A stretch of 64,000 bases of DNA from Spiroplasma tabanidicola (GCF_009730595.1 NZ_CP046276.1:248001-312000); one strand, 5' to 3'. Positions 43,977 to 56,578 are shown, counted from the first letter of the stretch. Made by a program: numbers and translations. The notes: generated from the letters alone by a model not told the origin.

Positions 43977-44705
43977 ATGAACGTAATTATCGTTAAAAAC
44001 GACACACAAATTGGTCAAAAAACAGGGGATTTAATTTTAAATAAAGTAAAAGCAAATAAAAGCGCAGTTTTAGGATTGGCAACAGGTAGTTCGCCAATCT
44101 CGACATATAAATATATTATAGAAAAAACAAAAGCAGAAAATATAGATTGATCTAATATAAAAACTTTTAATTTAGATGAATATAAAGGATTAGAACCAAC
44201 TCATGAACATTCATATCGCTTCTTTATGAATGATAATTTGTTTAATCATATTAATATTGATAAAAATAATACATATGTTCCGAGTGGAGCAATAAAAAGC
44301 AATCAAGAAGCTGGTGAATATGACAAAGAAATTGAAAAAGCCGGAGGAATTGACTTACAACTATTAGGAATTGGTACAAATGGTCATATTGGATTTAATG
44401 AACCAGGAACTAGTTTTGATTCTATAACTTCAATTGTTAATTTAACAGATGAAACAATTGAAATGAACTCAAGATTCTTTGCTAACAAAAGCGATGTTCC
44501 TACTCAAGCGATTTCAATGGGTTTAAAATCAATAATGAATGCAAAAGAAATAGTTTTAATCGCAATGGGAAAAAATAAAGCAGAAGCAATATATCATTTA
44601 GTCGAAGGAGAAGTAGGGACTCAATGACCATGTAGTATTTTACAAAATCATAGTAATGTTACAATTGTTGTTGATGAACAAGCCGCTTCTTTATTAAAAA
44701 AATAG
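43977..44705 (+). CDS. nagB: Glucosamine-6-phosphate deaminase
   Basis: A 242-residue enzyme that converts glucosamine-6-phosphate to fructose-6-phosphate and ammonia. Motifs GLATGSSPISTYKYI, FNLDEYKGL (catalytic Asp) and LGIGTNGHIGFNEPGT (His/Glu of the active site) are intact. AGGAGG lies 7 bases before the ATG. No nagA is in the window. Confidence 0.96.
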
Positions 44706-44775
44706 TAAAAGAATATTTTTATAAAAAATTTATTTTAACTTTATTAGTATCATTTTAATTGATTATTTATGGTTT

Positions 44776-44801
44776 TGACAAGCATGTGTGCTTGTTTTTT
44801 A
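44776..44801 (+). terminator. Terminator after nagB
   Basis: ACAAGCA and TGCTTGT pair around a TGTG loop and six T residues follow. Confidence 0.78.
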
Positions 44802-44922
44802 TTTACTATTTAATTACAATTAGGTTAATAGTTTATATAATGTAGCGTAAATGATGGTTGCAAATGATAACTATAAAAATTTTTATGAGTTTTTTTATCT
44901 CGACAAAGGAATAGGTGATTAT

Positions 44923-47574
44923 ATGAAGCATTTATTATTGATTATTACTTCATTTATGGTGGTTTCTATAGCCGCAGGTGAACCTGCTGTTATGATTCTA
45001 GATAATAATAAGGGTGAAGAAAATAATACAGAAAACCTAGATAACAATAATGATCAAGATAATCAGACTTCAATAATTAACCTTAAAAAAGTAGTAAAAG
45101 TAAGAAGTTTCAAAGATTTAAAAAAACCAACAAAAGAAAATTTATTAGATTATGTAAAACAATATAATACAAAATTAAATATTGATGAAGTTGAAGTTAA
45201 AGACTTTGTTGTTGAAAAAGATAAAGTAGGTTATGCAACAATTAATACAAAAGATGGATCTAAAGTATATATTGGTAGTGTAAAAATCTCATTTACAGTA
45301 TATCAATACGTTCATACTGATTTTAAATTACAAAAAACAAGAAAAGAAACAGAACCTGAAGAATTTGAAACAAGAGCTACAATAAGGCTGAACTCATATG
45401 AAGATATAGCGATTACAAACTTTGATAGTCTGGGAGATTATGTTGAAAATATGCCATCAGTCTTTAATTATGATACAAATAAATTGAAAGTTACTTTTAA
45501 TAAAGAACAAAAATCAATAAGAGTATTAGCGAAGGCGTTAACAGAAACCGAATTAAGAGTTGAAGTTAGTTCTTTAGATGGTATAGCACAAGATGAAATA
45601 ATAGTAAATATAAAACCAGATCATATTGCTTTTGAACTTGAAGAGGATAATATAAAATTAGAATTAAAAGGCGAACAAAGAGTTAATATAACTAATTGAT
45701 CTGCATTAATAAACGATCAAAATCAACCAGATCCTGATTTAATTGAAGTTAATTACAAAAATGTGGTCGATGTATCCATTGATACAACAAGTGAACAAAA
45801 AGCAATAGTTATAAAATCTAATGGAAATTATATTGACGACATGATTAATGTAGTGATTTATTCAAAAGATAAAGAAACATATAGAATAATCGGGGTTTCA
45901 CTTATTAGTGATAATAATAATAGATTCAAATTAGACGAAGCGTATTTTGATGTTTTAGTAAATACAGAATTTAAAATTAAAGTTCACAAATCAAATCTTT
46001 CAGATGTCCAACCAAGCTTAAATAAAATTTCTGATCCAGATGCAGTTGAGTTTATTAAGTTTGATGATCAAGAAATATCTTGAAATTACATTATTTTTAG
46101 AACAAAAAAAGAAAAAGAAAATGTTAAAATAACACTAAATTCAGTAGCACTACCAAATGCTCAAGATTCTCAAACCGTGATTGTAAATGTCAAACCAACA
46201 AGAATTGATTTTAAATTAGAAACAACCTATGTTTTAATGAATGTTGGAGAAACAAGAAAAGTTAAAATTACAAACTTTGATGATTTAATAGATAAAAAAA
46301 ATTATCCAAAAGTACAATCATGAACTAATCATAATGAATTTAAAGTTACTTTAAGTGAAGATGATAAATCTATTATTATAGAATCTTTAAATACAAGTAA
46401 GCCAATCAATGACAGAATTCATTTAAAATCTGATACAGGAGCAGAAGCGTTTGTAGAAGTTAAATGTATAGTACCAGAGGTCTCTTTTCAATTAGAAAAC
46501 CCTTATAATATGGATTTAATACTGAATTCTGGAACAGAAAACGTTAAAAAATTAAAAATTAAAAACTACGATAATTTAAAATATGAGCAAAATATGCCTA
46601 AGGATTTTGATTTAAATATAAACGGTAAACAACTTTCTCTTGATGAAAAAAATAATATTTTAAAAACAGAAATAGATAAAGTAAATAAACAATTAGTAAT
46701 AACAGCTATATCTGAGAAAGGTTATTCAAATGTTAACTTGACTATAAAATCTGAAAACGGAAGTCAAATGTCTTATTTATTAGATATCGTTAAACCAATT
46801 AAATTAGAAGATATTAATAAAGATGCAATTAGTGTAGTTGAAAATGATGAAACGTCAATTTTAACTGCATTAAGACTAGCAAATACTAATACTGATTCTA
46901 ATCCGGTTAGTGAAGATGTTGCAAGTATTAATGAAGTGGCTTGAAATATGCTTAAAGTAGATGATATCTCTTATAATAGAGCTAGAATTAGTGTTAATCT
47001 TGATATAAACGGAAAACCGATAACAAGATGATTTACAGGTGAACCTATATACTTTAAATTTACTCCTGGAAATTATGAAATTGATGATGTTTATTTGTCT
47101 ACATCACTGGTTGATGAATATTCTTCTCATTCTGAATCAAAATCTGAAAGTTTTTCTGAAGAAAAAACATATATATTACCTGATTCGATTGATAAATTAA
47201 GTAAAGTTTATACGAACATAAAACTTACGTTTAACTCTTATTTAGCATATACTCCAAATGATTATAATCCTCCACTTTCAGATGCTGATTTGCTTAAAAA
47301 TGAAAAAGGTATTATTTCAGTAGCGTTAAAATTAGGAAATAACTCTACTAATGTAGAAATAGATAAAATAGATGCAGAATTTCCAATTAAAGATGATGTA
47401 ACAGGGATAACAAAAGCAATCAACAGTTTCGATATTAGTTTTGATGGAAACTCAGTTAAATTGAAACTAAAATCATATGCTTATGCATATAGAAAAGGCG
47501 GGGCATGAGGAGCTTTACCAAGAGTCGATGCACAAGCGAAAGTAGAATTATTAAAAGCAGAATTAACAGTTTAA
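44923..47574 (+). CDS. Exported Ig-like repeat protein A (883 aa)
   Basis: A signal peptide (MKHLLLIITSFMVVSIAAG) without a lipobox Cys precedes an Asn/Asp-rich spacer, then a domain containing VEVKDFVVEKDKVGYATI, then at least four imperfect repeats of about 85-90 residues with the pattern F-x-L, NVGET or similar, V-x-I-T-N-(W/F/Y), then a hydrophobic strand pair. This resembles bacterial Ig-like folds. A distinct C-terminal domain begins near residue 620. Start chosen at 44923, where GGTGA precedes the ATG and the signal begins. Paralogue of the next gene. Likely secreted or surface-bound; no catalytic motif. Confidence 0.8.
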
Positions 47575-47602
47575 AAAATAGATATGATATCTATTTTTTT
47601 AA
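47573..47602 (+). terminator. Terminator between the Ig-like protein genes
   Basis: AAAATAGATAT and ATCTATTTT pair, then T residues follow immediately after the stop. Confidence 0.7.
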
Positions 47603-47750
47603 TCTCTAAAATTTTTTTAAATTAATAAATTTATTTTATTTATTTTGAGTCAATGTTTAAGGTTTTATTTTAGTTTTATGTTATTAATAAGTTTGAATTT
47701 ATTGATAGAATTAAATACTATAAAGATAGTAATTTGAAAGGAATGGTAAT

Positions 47751-50354
47751 ATGAAAAACTTATTAGCTTTATTATCATCGTTATCAATTGGAATCTCATC
47801 AGTGGGTAGTGCAGTTAATTATGTTGTAGATGACAATGTTCCTTCAAAAAATAATGATAATTCTGAGTTGAATAATGCAGATCAAACAGATAATAGTGAA
47901 AGTAAACCAAATACTGATGATAATAAAAATAAAGATAAGCGAATAGATTTAGAAAAAGTCATAAAAAGAACTCAGCTAGATCAAGTAAAAATTAATAATG
48001 AAGATAACGCAAGCGAACTTGTTTTAAATGCTATTGTTAACATAAATCCAAGTTTAGATAAAAATGAAGTAACAATACAAGATTACGCAACAAATTCAAG
48101 TCATGATAAAGGTACTGCGACAATTGTCGCGAATGAAGACTCAAAAAAATACAAAGGATTAGTAGATATAAACTTTTCAATCTTTCATTACTCAAAAGAT
48201 AATTTTTTATTAGAAAAAAATAATGTAGAAATGAGAATGGGAGAAACTCAACAAATTAAAGTTGTAAACTTTAATAAAGATGAAAATTCCAATTATTATG
48301 AATGAGCAAAAGAAAATTGACCTGAAAAGTTTGTCTATAATCCAATTTATATAAAAATCGAGTTTAATTCTGAACAAGGAACTATTGACATAACAGCGAA
48401 AGATGATATAAAAGAACCTCCAGCAAGCGAACAAAGAGTAATTGTTATGTCAAACGATAAAAGACCTGGAAATCAACAGGAAATAAAAGTTCAAATTTTT
48501 GCAAAATCAATGGACTTTAATTTAGCAAAAACTAGTGTTGACCTAAAAGCACAAAGTGGTCAAACCACTTCGATTTTAGTAACTAATTGAGATGATTTAA
48601 TTGAAGATTCAAATAGACCAGATAATGAACACTTTTCTTATTCCGCTCCAGCATTAATTTCTGCAAGAGTAGATTATTCAAGAAAATCAGTGATAATTGA
48701 AGCAACAGGAAACATTGCAAAGTCAGTTGTTTTAACAGTTGGATCAAGAAACAGAACAGTTGATGTTACTGTCAATTTGATTTATCCTGAAAAACAAGCA
48801 GTATTTGAAACAACTTCAATTACAATGACAACCAATTCAACTAAAAATATAAATATAGTTAACTATGATGATTTAAGAGTAGATGAAAATATGCCATCAC
48901 AATTTAGTATAAATCACCCAAATGCTGTTAAAGTAAGTTTGGACAAAGTAACAAAATCATTAAAATTTGAAGCACAAAATGTTGTTATGAACAATGTTGA
49001 AATATCAGTATGATCAAAAAACTTACCAAATAACAAACAAGTAATAAAAGTAAATATTACACCTGAAGATAAACCTTTCCATTTAGATAAAGATTCAGTA
49101 AACTTAAAAGTTTATGAAACAACTGAGGTAAATATTTCCAATATGCCTGAAATTCAAGATGGAGATAGAAACATTCCTTCTAAAATTCAATTCGATGCAA
49201 GCATTGTTAATGCTTTCTATAATAGACAAAAAAGAGCTATTATAATCACAGCAAAAGATAAAGCTGTATCAAATTATGTAATTAAAGCAACTTCATTGAT
49301 GGGGCATACAGAAGAAATTAGAGTAAACATTAGTGTTCCGCAAGTTAATTTTGTATTATCTCCAATTAAAGATATGAATGCCGGAGAAACTCAAATAATA
49401 GACGTTACAAATTACGGATCATTAATACATGAAGATAATTACCCTGTAAACTTCTCGTTTAATGTGAATGGGATAGTTGACGCAAGATATGATAAAAACA
49501 ATCATAAAATTTATATTGAATCAAAAAGTGTTTATAAATTTAAACGTGGTTTAGTAATGACTGTTAAATCAAAAAATAATAAATACAGTCAAGATTATAC
49601 TTTTGATGTAATAAAACGATTTGATTTAAATAATTTTGTTTATAAAAATTTAGGTGAATTTGGTAATAAAGATGCTTCAACAATAACAGATGCTTTTTAT
49701 AATAAAAATAAAAACAATATAACTTTAGAGAAAGAAATTTATGACGGATTAATAGCTTACGATATTTCTTACTCAAGAGCTAAAATTAAAGCAAATAGTG
49801 CTTTAGCTCAAAAATGATTATATGGTGAGGCAAATGTTAATTTTAAAGTTCCTTTAAAAGAAACATTTAATGTAGAAACAGATTACACTGATGCTTATGG
49901 GCATAAAAATGATGATACAAGCGAAAGAACAACTTTTGCGACAGGAACAGCAAATACTTCATTAGATAATTTAAGACGTGATTTTTCAAAAATTAAAGTT
50001 AATTTATTATTGGATTATAACTGAACAAGAGAATATACACCACCCATTAGTCAAAGTTGTTGATTGGAAAATAAAAATAAAAATATATCTTCAAATTTTA
50101 GTCTATATAATACTTCAGAAACATTAGTACATAATGATGGGGAAAAATGAGACGATCTATCAACAAACGAAGTTAAAATATATTTTTATGTATGAATAGA
50201 ATGATCAGATAACGGAAATAATACTAGTTCATATAAAATTAATATTAAAACGTTGGCTTATATTAATAGAACTAATCTTTCTTGACGTGATTTTGCTATT
50301 AATATTGCAGCAAGATCAAAAATTAAACTTTTAAATGTAGAATTTGTTAATTAA
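47751..50354 (+). CDS. Exported Ig-like repeat protein B (867 aa)
   Basis: Paralogue of the preceding protein with the same plan: a Cys-less signal peptide (MKNLLALLSSLSIGISSVG), an Asn/Asp/Ser-rich spacer to about residue 65, a first domain, five Ig-like repeats starting near FLLEKNNVEMRMGETQQIKV, FNLAKTSVDLKAQSGQTTSI, FETTSITMTTNSTKNINIVN, FHLDKDSVNLKVYETTEVNI and FVLSPIKDMNAGETQIIDV, and an aromatic C-terminal domain. GAAAGGA precedes the ATG. Repeats of this kind often form extended surface stalks; adhesion is possible but unproven. Confidence 0.82.
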
Positions 50355-50374
50355 GAAATTAGTTTTTAAATAGA

Positions 50375-50450
50375 ATAGACAACCTTAGATAAAGATAATT
50401 ATTTAAAATGATTTAAATAATTAGTCTCTATAGAAAGGTTGTTTTTATAT
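50375..50450 (+). terminator. Long-stem terminator after the Ig-like genes
   Basis: An outer stem ACAACCTT/AAGGTTGT encloses an inner 11-bp stem AATTATTTAAA/TTTAAATAATT, with T residues after the outer arm. It is unusually long for a plain terminator. Confidence 0.6.
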
Positions 50451-50570
50451 TTTAAAAGCAATAGAAAAGTAGATTAATTTTATTACCCTAAACAAATTTA
50501 TAGTTAGTATAAAATTTTTAAAAAATTTCTAAACTTTAAATTTAAAAAGTGAACACATTGAAATAAAGTA

Positions 50571-50879
50571 ATGAGTAAAAGATATAATATTAAGAAATCA
50601 AAAAGCAAATTATATTATCCACTTTGTGAGAATAATATTTATATGAAAAAATACATTAAAAAAGAAGGTTTAATAAATAAAGTTAGTTTTAATAATATTA
50701 TTAAAGCTTCATCAGATAGTAAAGATATAAATATGTCATTAATATTAGAACGTGGTATGTGAGAAATGTACCCAATTTATTCAAATATTATATCTGATGC
50801 ATCTTTAACTGGTGGAAAAGTTTTAAAAGCAGCAGAAATTGAATTTTGGGAAAAGTGTATGCCTTCTTGCATTAATTAA
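50571..50879 (+). CDS. Small hypothetical protein (102 aa)
   Basis: A lone basic ORF starting MSKRYNIKKSKSKLYYPLCE, with three Cys and both UGA and UGG Trp codons. There is no good ribosome-binding site before its ATG. It may be real, a fragment of a longer lost gene, or chance. The 396 bases after it (50880-51275) hold nothing I can identify except the tpiA promoter. Confidence 0.4.
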
Positions 50880-51222
50880 CAAAAACTCAAATTAAAATAG
50901 TAAGAAATAATAAGAATTAAAAAACAGTGCACATTATACCTTATTTGAAGAATCTTTTTGAGTTAAATACAAAATATAAATGCGATATTTTATTTGTTTA
51001 TTTTTACAATTATAATAAATAAAAATTATAAAAAATTTTACAAAATAAATTTATAGACTAAAAAACAAACTATAATAAGTAAGATAATTATCGAACCTAA
51101 CTATACTATTTTTTCAACTGTTCTACTTATGTTTTCTTTTAAATATTAATAATTTCTTTTCATTTAGACTATTTTAAATTAAAAAGTTATTTTTTATTTT
51201 TAATTTGTAATCATTATGCTTT

Positions 51223-51252
51223 TTCATAGTGATAGAATGTATATTGTATAAT
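51223..51252 (+). promoter_or_regulatory. Promoter of the tpiA-HAD-gpmI operon
   Basis: TTCATA (51223-51228), an 18-base spacer and TATAAT (51247-51252) lie about 24 bases before the tpiA start. Confidence 0.55.
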
Positions 51253-51275
51253 AAAAAATAAGTTAGGAGTTAATT

Positions 51276-52016
51276 ATGAGAAAACAAATTATTGTAGGAA
51301 ATTGAAAAATGTTTAAAACTAATAAAATTGGAGTTAGATTTATTGAAAATATAGAAGCAAAAATCAAAGGAAACCCAAATTTAATTGTAGGAATAGCTGC
51401 TCCATCAATTATGTTAAGTGATTTAACAAAAGTTGCTAAAAATATTAAAATAGCAGCTCAAAATTGTTATTTCAAAGAAGAAGGTGCTTACACTGGAGAA
51501 ATATCAATTCCAATGTTAAAAGAAATAGGAATTGAATATGTAGTAATTGGTCATTCGGAAAGAAGAGATATTTTTAAAGAAGATGATGAATTAATTAACA
51601 ACAAAGTTAAAGCTTTATTAGAAGCAAACTTAGTGCCAATTTTGTGTTGTGGTGAAAGTTTAGAAATTTATGAAAATGGAAAAACTATGGAGCACGTAAA
51701 AAATCAATTAACAAAAAACTTAAATGGTATTAGTGCCAATCATGTAAAAAAAGTTGTAATTGCATATGAACCAATTTGGGCAATTGGAACTGGAAAAGTT
51801 GCGACTCCTCAAATAGCACAAGATGTAATAAAAGCAATAAGAGATCATTTAGCATCAATGTATGATCAAAACATTGCGAATGAAGTTTTAATTCAGTATG
51901 GAGGAAGTGTTAAACCTGAAAACATAAAAGAAATTTTATCACAACCAGATATTGATGGAGCGTTAGTAGGTGGAGCTTCATTAATTGAAGACTCATATTT
52001 AGGTTTAATTGAATAA
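51276..52016 (+). CDS. tpiA: Triosephosphate isomerase
   Basis: A 246-residue TIM barrel of glycolysis. All marks are present: GNWKM at the N terminus (catalytic Lys), VIGHSERR (catalytic His), AYEPIWAIGTGK (catalytic Glu), and the phosphate-binding YGGSVKPEN and DGALVGGASL. TTAGGAG lies 7 bases before the ATG. First gene of an operon with a HAD phosphatase and gpmI. Confidence 0.97.
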
Positions 52017-52018
52017 AT

Positions 52019-52843
52019 ATGATTAATAAAAATATTGAATTAATAGCTTTGGATATGGATGGAACTAGTTATAAAAGTTTGGGAAAACATATCGAAAGTA
52101 ATTTAGAACCTATTAATAAAGTACTTGAAAATGGAAAAAAAGTAGTTTTTGTAACAGGTAGGCCTTTTGAAAGTGAAGCGAATGAGCTTCATCTTTATAA
52201 CTTTAAAAAAAATGAATCTTTTATGATTGCTTTTAATGGTGCTGTAATTTATGATATTTTGGAAAAAAAAGTAATACAAGAAAATGTGATACAGAAAGGT
52301 ATCGTAGAAAAAGTTTTTGAAATATTAAATAAAGAAGAATATAAAGATACAAGTATTTGAGCGTATTCAAAAAATAATAAAGGAATTTTTATAAATAAAT
52401 CTATAGAAGATAATAAACTTGTGGAAGTAGAAACTAAACTTTTTGATGGAATCATCCATATAGTTGGAAAAAACACAATTTTTACAGATTGTTATAAAAT
52501 TTTATTAATTGATTTTGATAAAAAGTTAATTGAAGAGTTGAAAGAAATTGGGTTAAATGTTTTTTGGCATGATGGTTCTATTTCTGCAGAAGTAACTAGT
52601 AAAAATGTAGATAAAGCAATTGCTTTAAAGTATATATTAAAGCATTACAATATTGATCCAAGTCAAGTTATGGCTATGGGTGATGGAGCCAATGATATAC
52701 CAATGTTAGATTATGCAGGACTATCAATTGTCCCTGCAAATGCAAAAGATGAAATAAAAAAACATGCAAAAGTAATTTCTAAATACACATTTTTAGAAGG
52801 TGCAGTTGGAATGGCTATAAAAAAATATATATTAGGAGAATAA
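52019..52843 (+). CDS. Cof-type HAD phosphatase
   Basis: A 274-residue HAD hydrolase. Motif I LDMDGTS has the Asp nucleophile and acid/base Asp, VTGRPF is motif II, and GDGANDIPML is motif IV; a C2-type cap lies between. Starts two bases after tpiA stops, so it is translationally coupled. It probably dephosphorylates sugar phosphates or flavin nucleotides; the exact substrate is unknown. Confidence 0.92.
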
Positions 52844-52845
52844 AT

Positions 52846-54435
52846 ATGAAAGCAAAAAAACCAGTACTTTTAGCAATACTTGACGGATGAGGATTAGCAG
52901 GTCCGGGAAAAGGTAATGCAATTTTAGAAGCTAACATGGAATTTGTAGAAAGTCTTAAAAAAGAATATCCATGAGTTGAAGCGCATGCAAGCGGAGAATG
53001 AGTGGGACTTCCTGAAGGGCAGATGGGAAACTCAGAAGTAGGACACATTCATTTGGGAGCAGGAAGAATTAAGTATGAATCTCTATCCTTAATTAACAAA
53101 TCTATTAAAGATGGAACATTTGAAAAAAATGAAGCATTAAATAAAGCTATCATAAACTGCAAAAACAATAATAGTGCATTCCATATTATGGGATTATTTT
53201 CAGATGGTGGAGTTCACTCACATATGTTACATATGTTTGCAGCATTTGAAGCTGCAGCAAAAGCTGGATTAAAAGAAATTTATGTTCATTTGTTTACAGA
53301 TGGAAGAGATACAAAACCAACTGTTGCAATAAATTATTTAAATGATTTAGAATCATTATTTAAAAAGTATGGCGTTGGCTCTGTTGGATCAATTTCTGGT
53401 AGATTTTATTCAATGGATAGAGATAAAAGAATGGAAAGAGTTGCACAAGGTTATAAATCATTAGTAGATAGAAAAGATGTTAATGTATTTACTAATCCTG
53501 CAGACTATATTAAAGAACAATATAACGAAGGAAAAGATGATGAAGGAATTTTACCTGGTTACAATCAATCTGCTCCAAATGGTTATATAAAAGAAAATGA
53601 CTCTGTTTTATTCGCAAACTTTAGACCTGATAGAGCAATTCAAATGGCAAGTACATTTACAAATCATGATTATATGGCTTGAAGTTCACCAGAGTTTAAT
53701 GGATTAACTTTCTTAGGGGATAAAATCTTTTTTGTATCAATGATGGAATACTCAGAAAGTGTTTTATCAAAATACATTGCTTTCAAGCCTATTGAAGTTA
53801 TAAACGGATTAGGGGAATGAGTAAGTATGAAAGGTTATCAACAATTAAGAATTGCTGAAACTGAAAAGATTGCTCATGTTAGTTTCTTTTTTGATGGAGG
53901 AAAAGATTACTTTAAAAATGGATTAGCAACACCTGAGGAAATTAAATTAAAAGGTGCGGCGATTAATCTGATACCATCTACAAAAGAAGTCCCAACATAT
54001 GATTTAAAACCTGAAATGTCAGCTGTTGAAATTACAGATCAATTAATAAAACAAATTAAAAAACAAAAGTATGATTTAATAGTTTTAAATTATGCTAACT
54101 GTGATATGGTTGGACATACTGGAGTTTTAGACGCTGCTATTAAAGGAGTCAAAACTCTAGACGAACAATTAAAAAGAGTATATGAAGCAACAAAAGAAGC
54201 GGGTTATGTACTTATTATTACAGCTGACCACGGCAATGCAGAAGTTATGATTGATGCTGAAGGTGGACCGAACAAAAAACACACAAGCCAACCAGTGCCA
54301 ATTATTGTTACAGATAGAACAGTTAAATTAAGAAAAAAAGATGCTGCAATCGCAGATGTTGCACCAACTATTTTAGAGTTAATAGGAGAAGAAATACCTT
54401 CTGAAATGACTCAACCATCATTAATTGAAAAATAA
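52846..54435 (+). CDS. gpmI: 2,3-bisphosphoglycerate-independent phosphoglycerate mutase
   Basis: A 529-residue metal-dependent enzyme of the alkaline phosphatase superfamily, interconverting 3- and 2-phosphoglycerate. Seen: LAILDGWGL, GNSEVGHIHLGAGR (phosphoacceptor Ser), HLFTDGRDTKP, FRPDRAIQM, NCDMVGHTG and TADHGNAE (metal ligands). Length is slightly above the 510 norm. TAGGAGA lies 7 bases before the ATG. Glycolytic partner of tpiA in this operon. Confidence 0.96.
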
Positions 54436-54440
54436 TATAA

Positions 54441-54475
54441 ACAAAAAACAAGCATAATGCTTGTTTTTTGTTTAT
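54441..54475. terminator. Bidirectional terminator between gpmI and the ferredoxin-NADP reductase gene
   Basis: AAACAAAAAACAAGCAT pairs with ATGCTTGTTTTTTGTTT, a very long stem with a one-base centre, serving both convergent genes. Confidence 0.85.
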
Positions 54476-55455
54476 CAACCATTTCCTAGTTTATTTCTAT
54501 CTTTTACTAATTTATCTATATTTAAAATTGCTTTCATTGCTTCGTAAAATGCAGAAACTATGTTATTTATTTTTCCTTTATATGTACAACAATCTCCTGC
54601 TGCATATACTCCTTCGATTGAAGTCATCATATTTTCATCGACTATAATATGATTGTTTTCAACTTTATAATTTATAAAAAAATCTTTTTCCATTTTTCAA
54701 TCTGCTCCAAAATTCACAACAGCATATTCGAAATCAAGTTTTAAAACTTTTTTTGTTTCACAATTTTCAAGTTCTATTTCTTTTACTAAATTATTTTCTT
54801 CTTTCAAAATTGATTTAAATACATAAGGTGTTAAAACTTCTACTCCATTTTTAGCAGCCTCATTAACTCCGCTTAATGCACCTCTAAATTCGTTTCTTCT
54901 ATGAATCAGTTTTACTGTTTTTGTTCAATTTATAAGTTCATTGGCAAAATCAATTGCAGAGTCCCCTCCTCCAAAAACTAATATTTTTTTATCTTTAAAC
55001 TTTTTTAAATTATCTATACCATATAAAATATTTTCATAGTCTTTTTCTAAAAGTTTTTTTCTTTCATAAAAACCAATACCAATTGTGCATAAAATCTTTT
55101 TATAGACTTGAGTTGTTTTATCTGAAAATGTAACTTTGAAATAATTTTTAATTAAGTTTTTTTCAATGTTTTCATCAATCATCTCAATTTTTTCAACACT
55201 ACAAAAAAATTTTTGTTCAAAAATACTTTCATCTTTTTCAATCATGTTATACATTTCATCCATAACATTTTTTGCAATTTTTATATCAATTCCAGGTAAA
55301 TTTCTTAAAGTTTTTGTTGGATAAAGTCTATTGACTTGTCCTCCATATGATTTTTCAGCATCAACAATAGTTCCTGACAAATCATAATTTCTAGCTAGTT
55401 TTCATGCATATAAACCAGCTGGCCCAGCCCCAATAATAAGAACATCTTTTATCAT
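54472..55455 (-). CDS. Ferredoxin/flavodoxin-NADP+ reductase, thioredoxin-reductase-like (type 2)
   Basis: A 327-residue FAD/NAD(P)H enzyme. FAD site VLIIGAGPAGLYAW, then YGGQVNRLYPTKTLRNLPG, NADPH site ILVFGGGDSAIDFANEL, HRRNEFRG, and MMTSIEGVYAAGDCCTYKGK. It lacks the CxxC pair of thioredoxin reductases, and the motif set matches Bacillus YumC-like ferredoxin-NADP reductases instead. It could be misnamed as thioredoxin reductase by simple similarity. The electron partner is not in the window. Confidence 0.85.
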
Positions 55456-55521
55456 TTTTATTGCTACTCCTAACTAAAAAATTATATCATAATATATATT
55501 AATGAAATTGGAGATAGATTT

Positions 55522-55929
55522 ATGATTATAAATTCTTTAGAAGAAATAAATAAAGTTGTTAATTTAATGGTACCATATTGCAAAAAAAATGTAGCAATAT
55601 TATTATCTGGAGATTTAGGTGCTGGAAAAACTACATTTACTAAAAGATTATTAAAAAAACTTGGTGTTAACGAAGTTGTAAATTCTCCAACTTTTGTAAT
55701 TATGAATCAATATAAAGTAAATAATTTAAATATTAATCATGTTGATGCATATCGATTAAATGAAAATGAAGAATCAGATATGTATTTAGAACAATTTTAT
55801 AATGCTTTAAATATTATTGAATGAAGTGATAATTTAAACATAAAATATGAACAATATTTTAAAATAATAAAAATATCAATTAAAATAGTAAATGAAAATG
55901 TTAGAAAGTTTGTGATAGAAGGTGTTTAA
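55522..55929 (+). CDS. tsaE: tRNA t6A37 modification ATPase TsaE
   Basis: A 135-residue P-loop ATPase of the threonylcarbamoyladenosine pathway. Walker A SGDLGAGKTTFTK (about residues 29-41) and the typical VNSPTFVIMNQY follow, with HVDAYRL later. It is upstream of tsaB by one base, which fits a shared complex (TsaBDE). Modification affects ANN-decoding tRNAs. Confidence 0.94.
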
Positions 55930-55930
55930 T

Positions 55931-56497
55931 ATGAATTTGTTTATAGATACAAGTAATAATAATTTAATATTAATTTTAGAAAAGGATAATAATGTAATTG
56001 ATAGCTTTGTTGAAAAAAATCAAACAAGACTAAGTGATATAGTTTTAATAGAAATTAATAAACTATTAAAAAAACACGATTTAACTTTAAGAAATATTGA
56101 AAAATTTTATATTACAAAAGGGCCGGGTAGTTATACAGGAGTAAGGTTAGCAATAACAATTGTAAAAACTTTAAAAACAGTGAATAACAGTTTTAGAGTT
56201 TATGCAATAAGTAGTTTAGCTTATCAAGCAGGAAGTAGTGATTGTGTGAGTTTATTAGATGCCAAGGGCCAAAAATCATATGTTGGAGTTTATCAAAATA
56301 AAAGAAATATAATTGTAGATCAGCTTTTACCAGACGAATATATTTGCGATTTTTGTAAAAACTATAAAGATTTTGCATTAATAAAGGATTATTATGAAAT
56401 TGACTTTGTAAAAAATTATTTAGATTTAAAAGAAAAGTTTGAATTAATTGAAGATATTGATAATTTAGAACCAGTTTATATAAAAAACTTTATTTAA
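55931..56497 (+). CDS. tsaB: tRNA t6A37 modification protein TsaB
   Basis: A 188-residue ASKHA-fold protein that forms a dimer with TsaD. The N terminus LFIDTSNNNLILIL and the motif ITKGPGSYTGVRLAITIVKT are diagnostic. ATG at 55931 has AAGGTG upstream inside the tsaE end. Slightly shorter than the 230-residue bacterial norm, as in other reduced genomes. Confidence 0.93.
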   Translation: MNLFIDTSNNNLILILEKDNNVIDSFVEKNQTRLSDIVLIEINKLLKKHDLTLRNIEKFYITKGPGSYTGVRLAITIVKTLKTVNNSFRVYAISSLAYQAGSSDCVSLLDAKGQKSYVGVYQNKRNIIVDQLLPDEYICDFCKNYKDFALIKDYYEIDFVKNYLDLKEKFELIEDIDNLEPVYIKNFI

Positions 56498-56578
56498 ATA
56501 TAAAACTATTAATTATATATAGATTTTATTAATATTTATATAAACATCACCTTGTTTTTTGTTATAATTCTTTTGTAT

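Noticed and set aside
50880-51275. Gene or RNA in the gap before tpiA
   Set aside because: No ORF with start signals and no convincing structure apart from the tpiA promoter.
54472-55455. Thioredoxin reductase
   Set aside because: The CxxC redox pair is absent and motifs fit type 2 ferredoxin-NADP reductases better.
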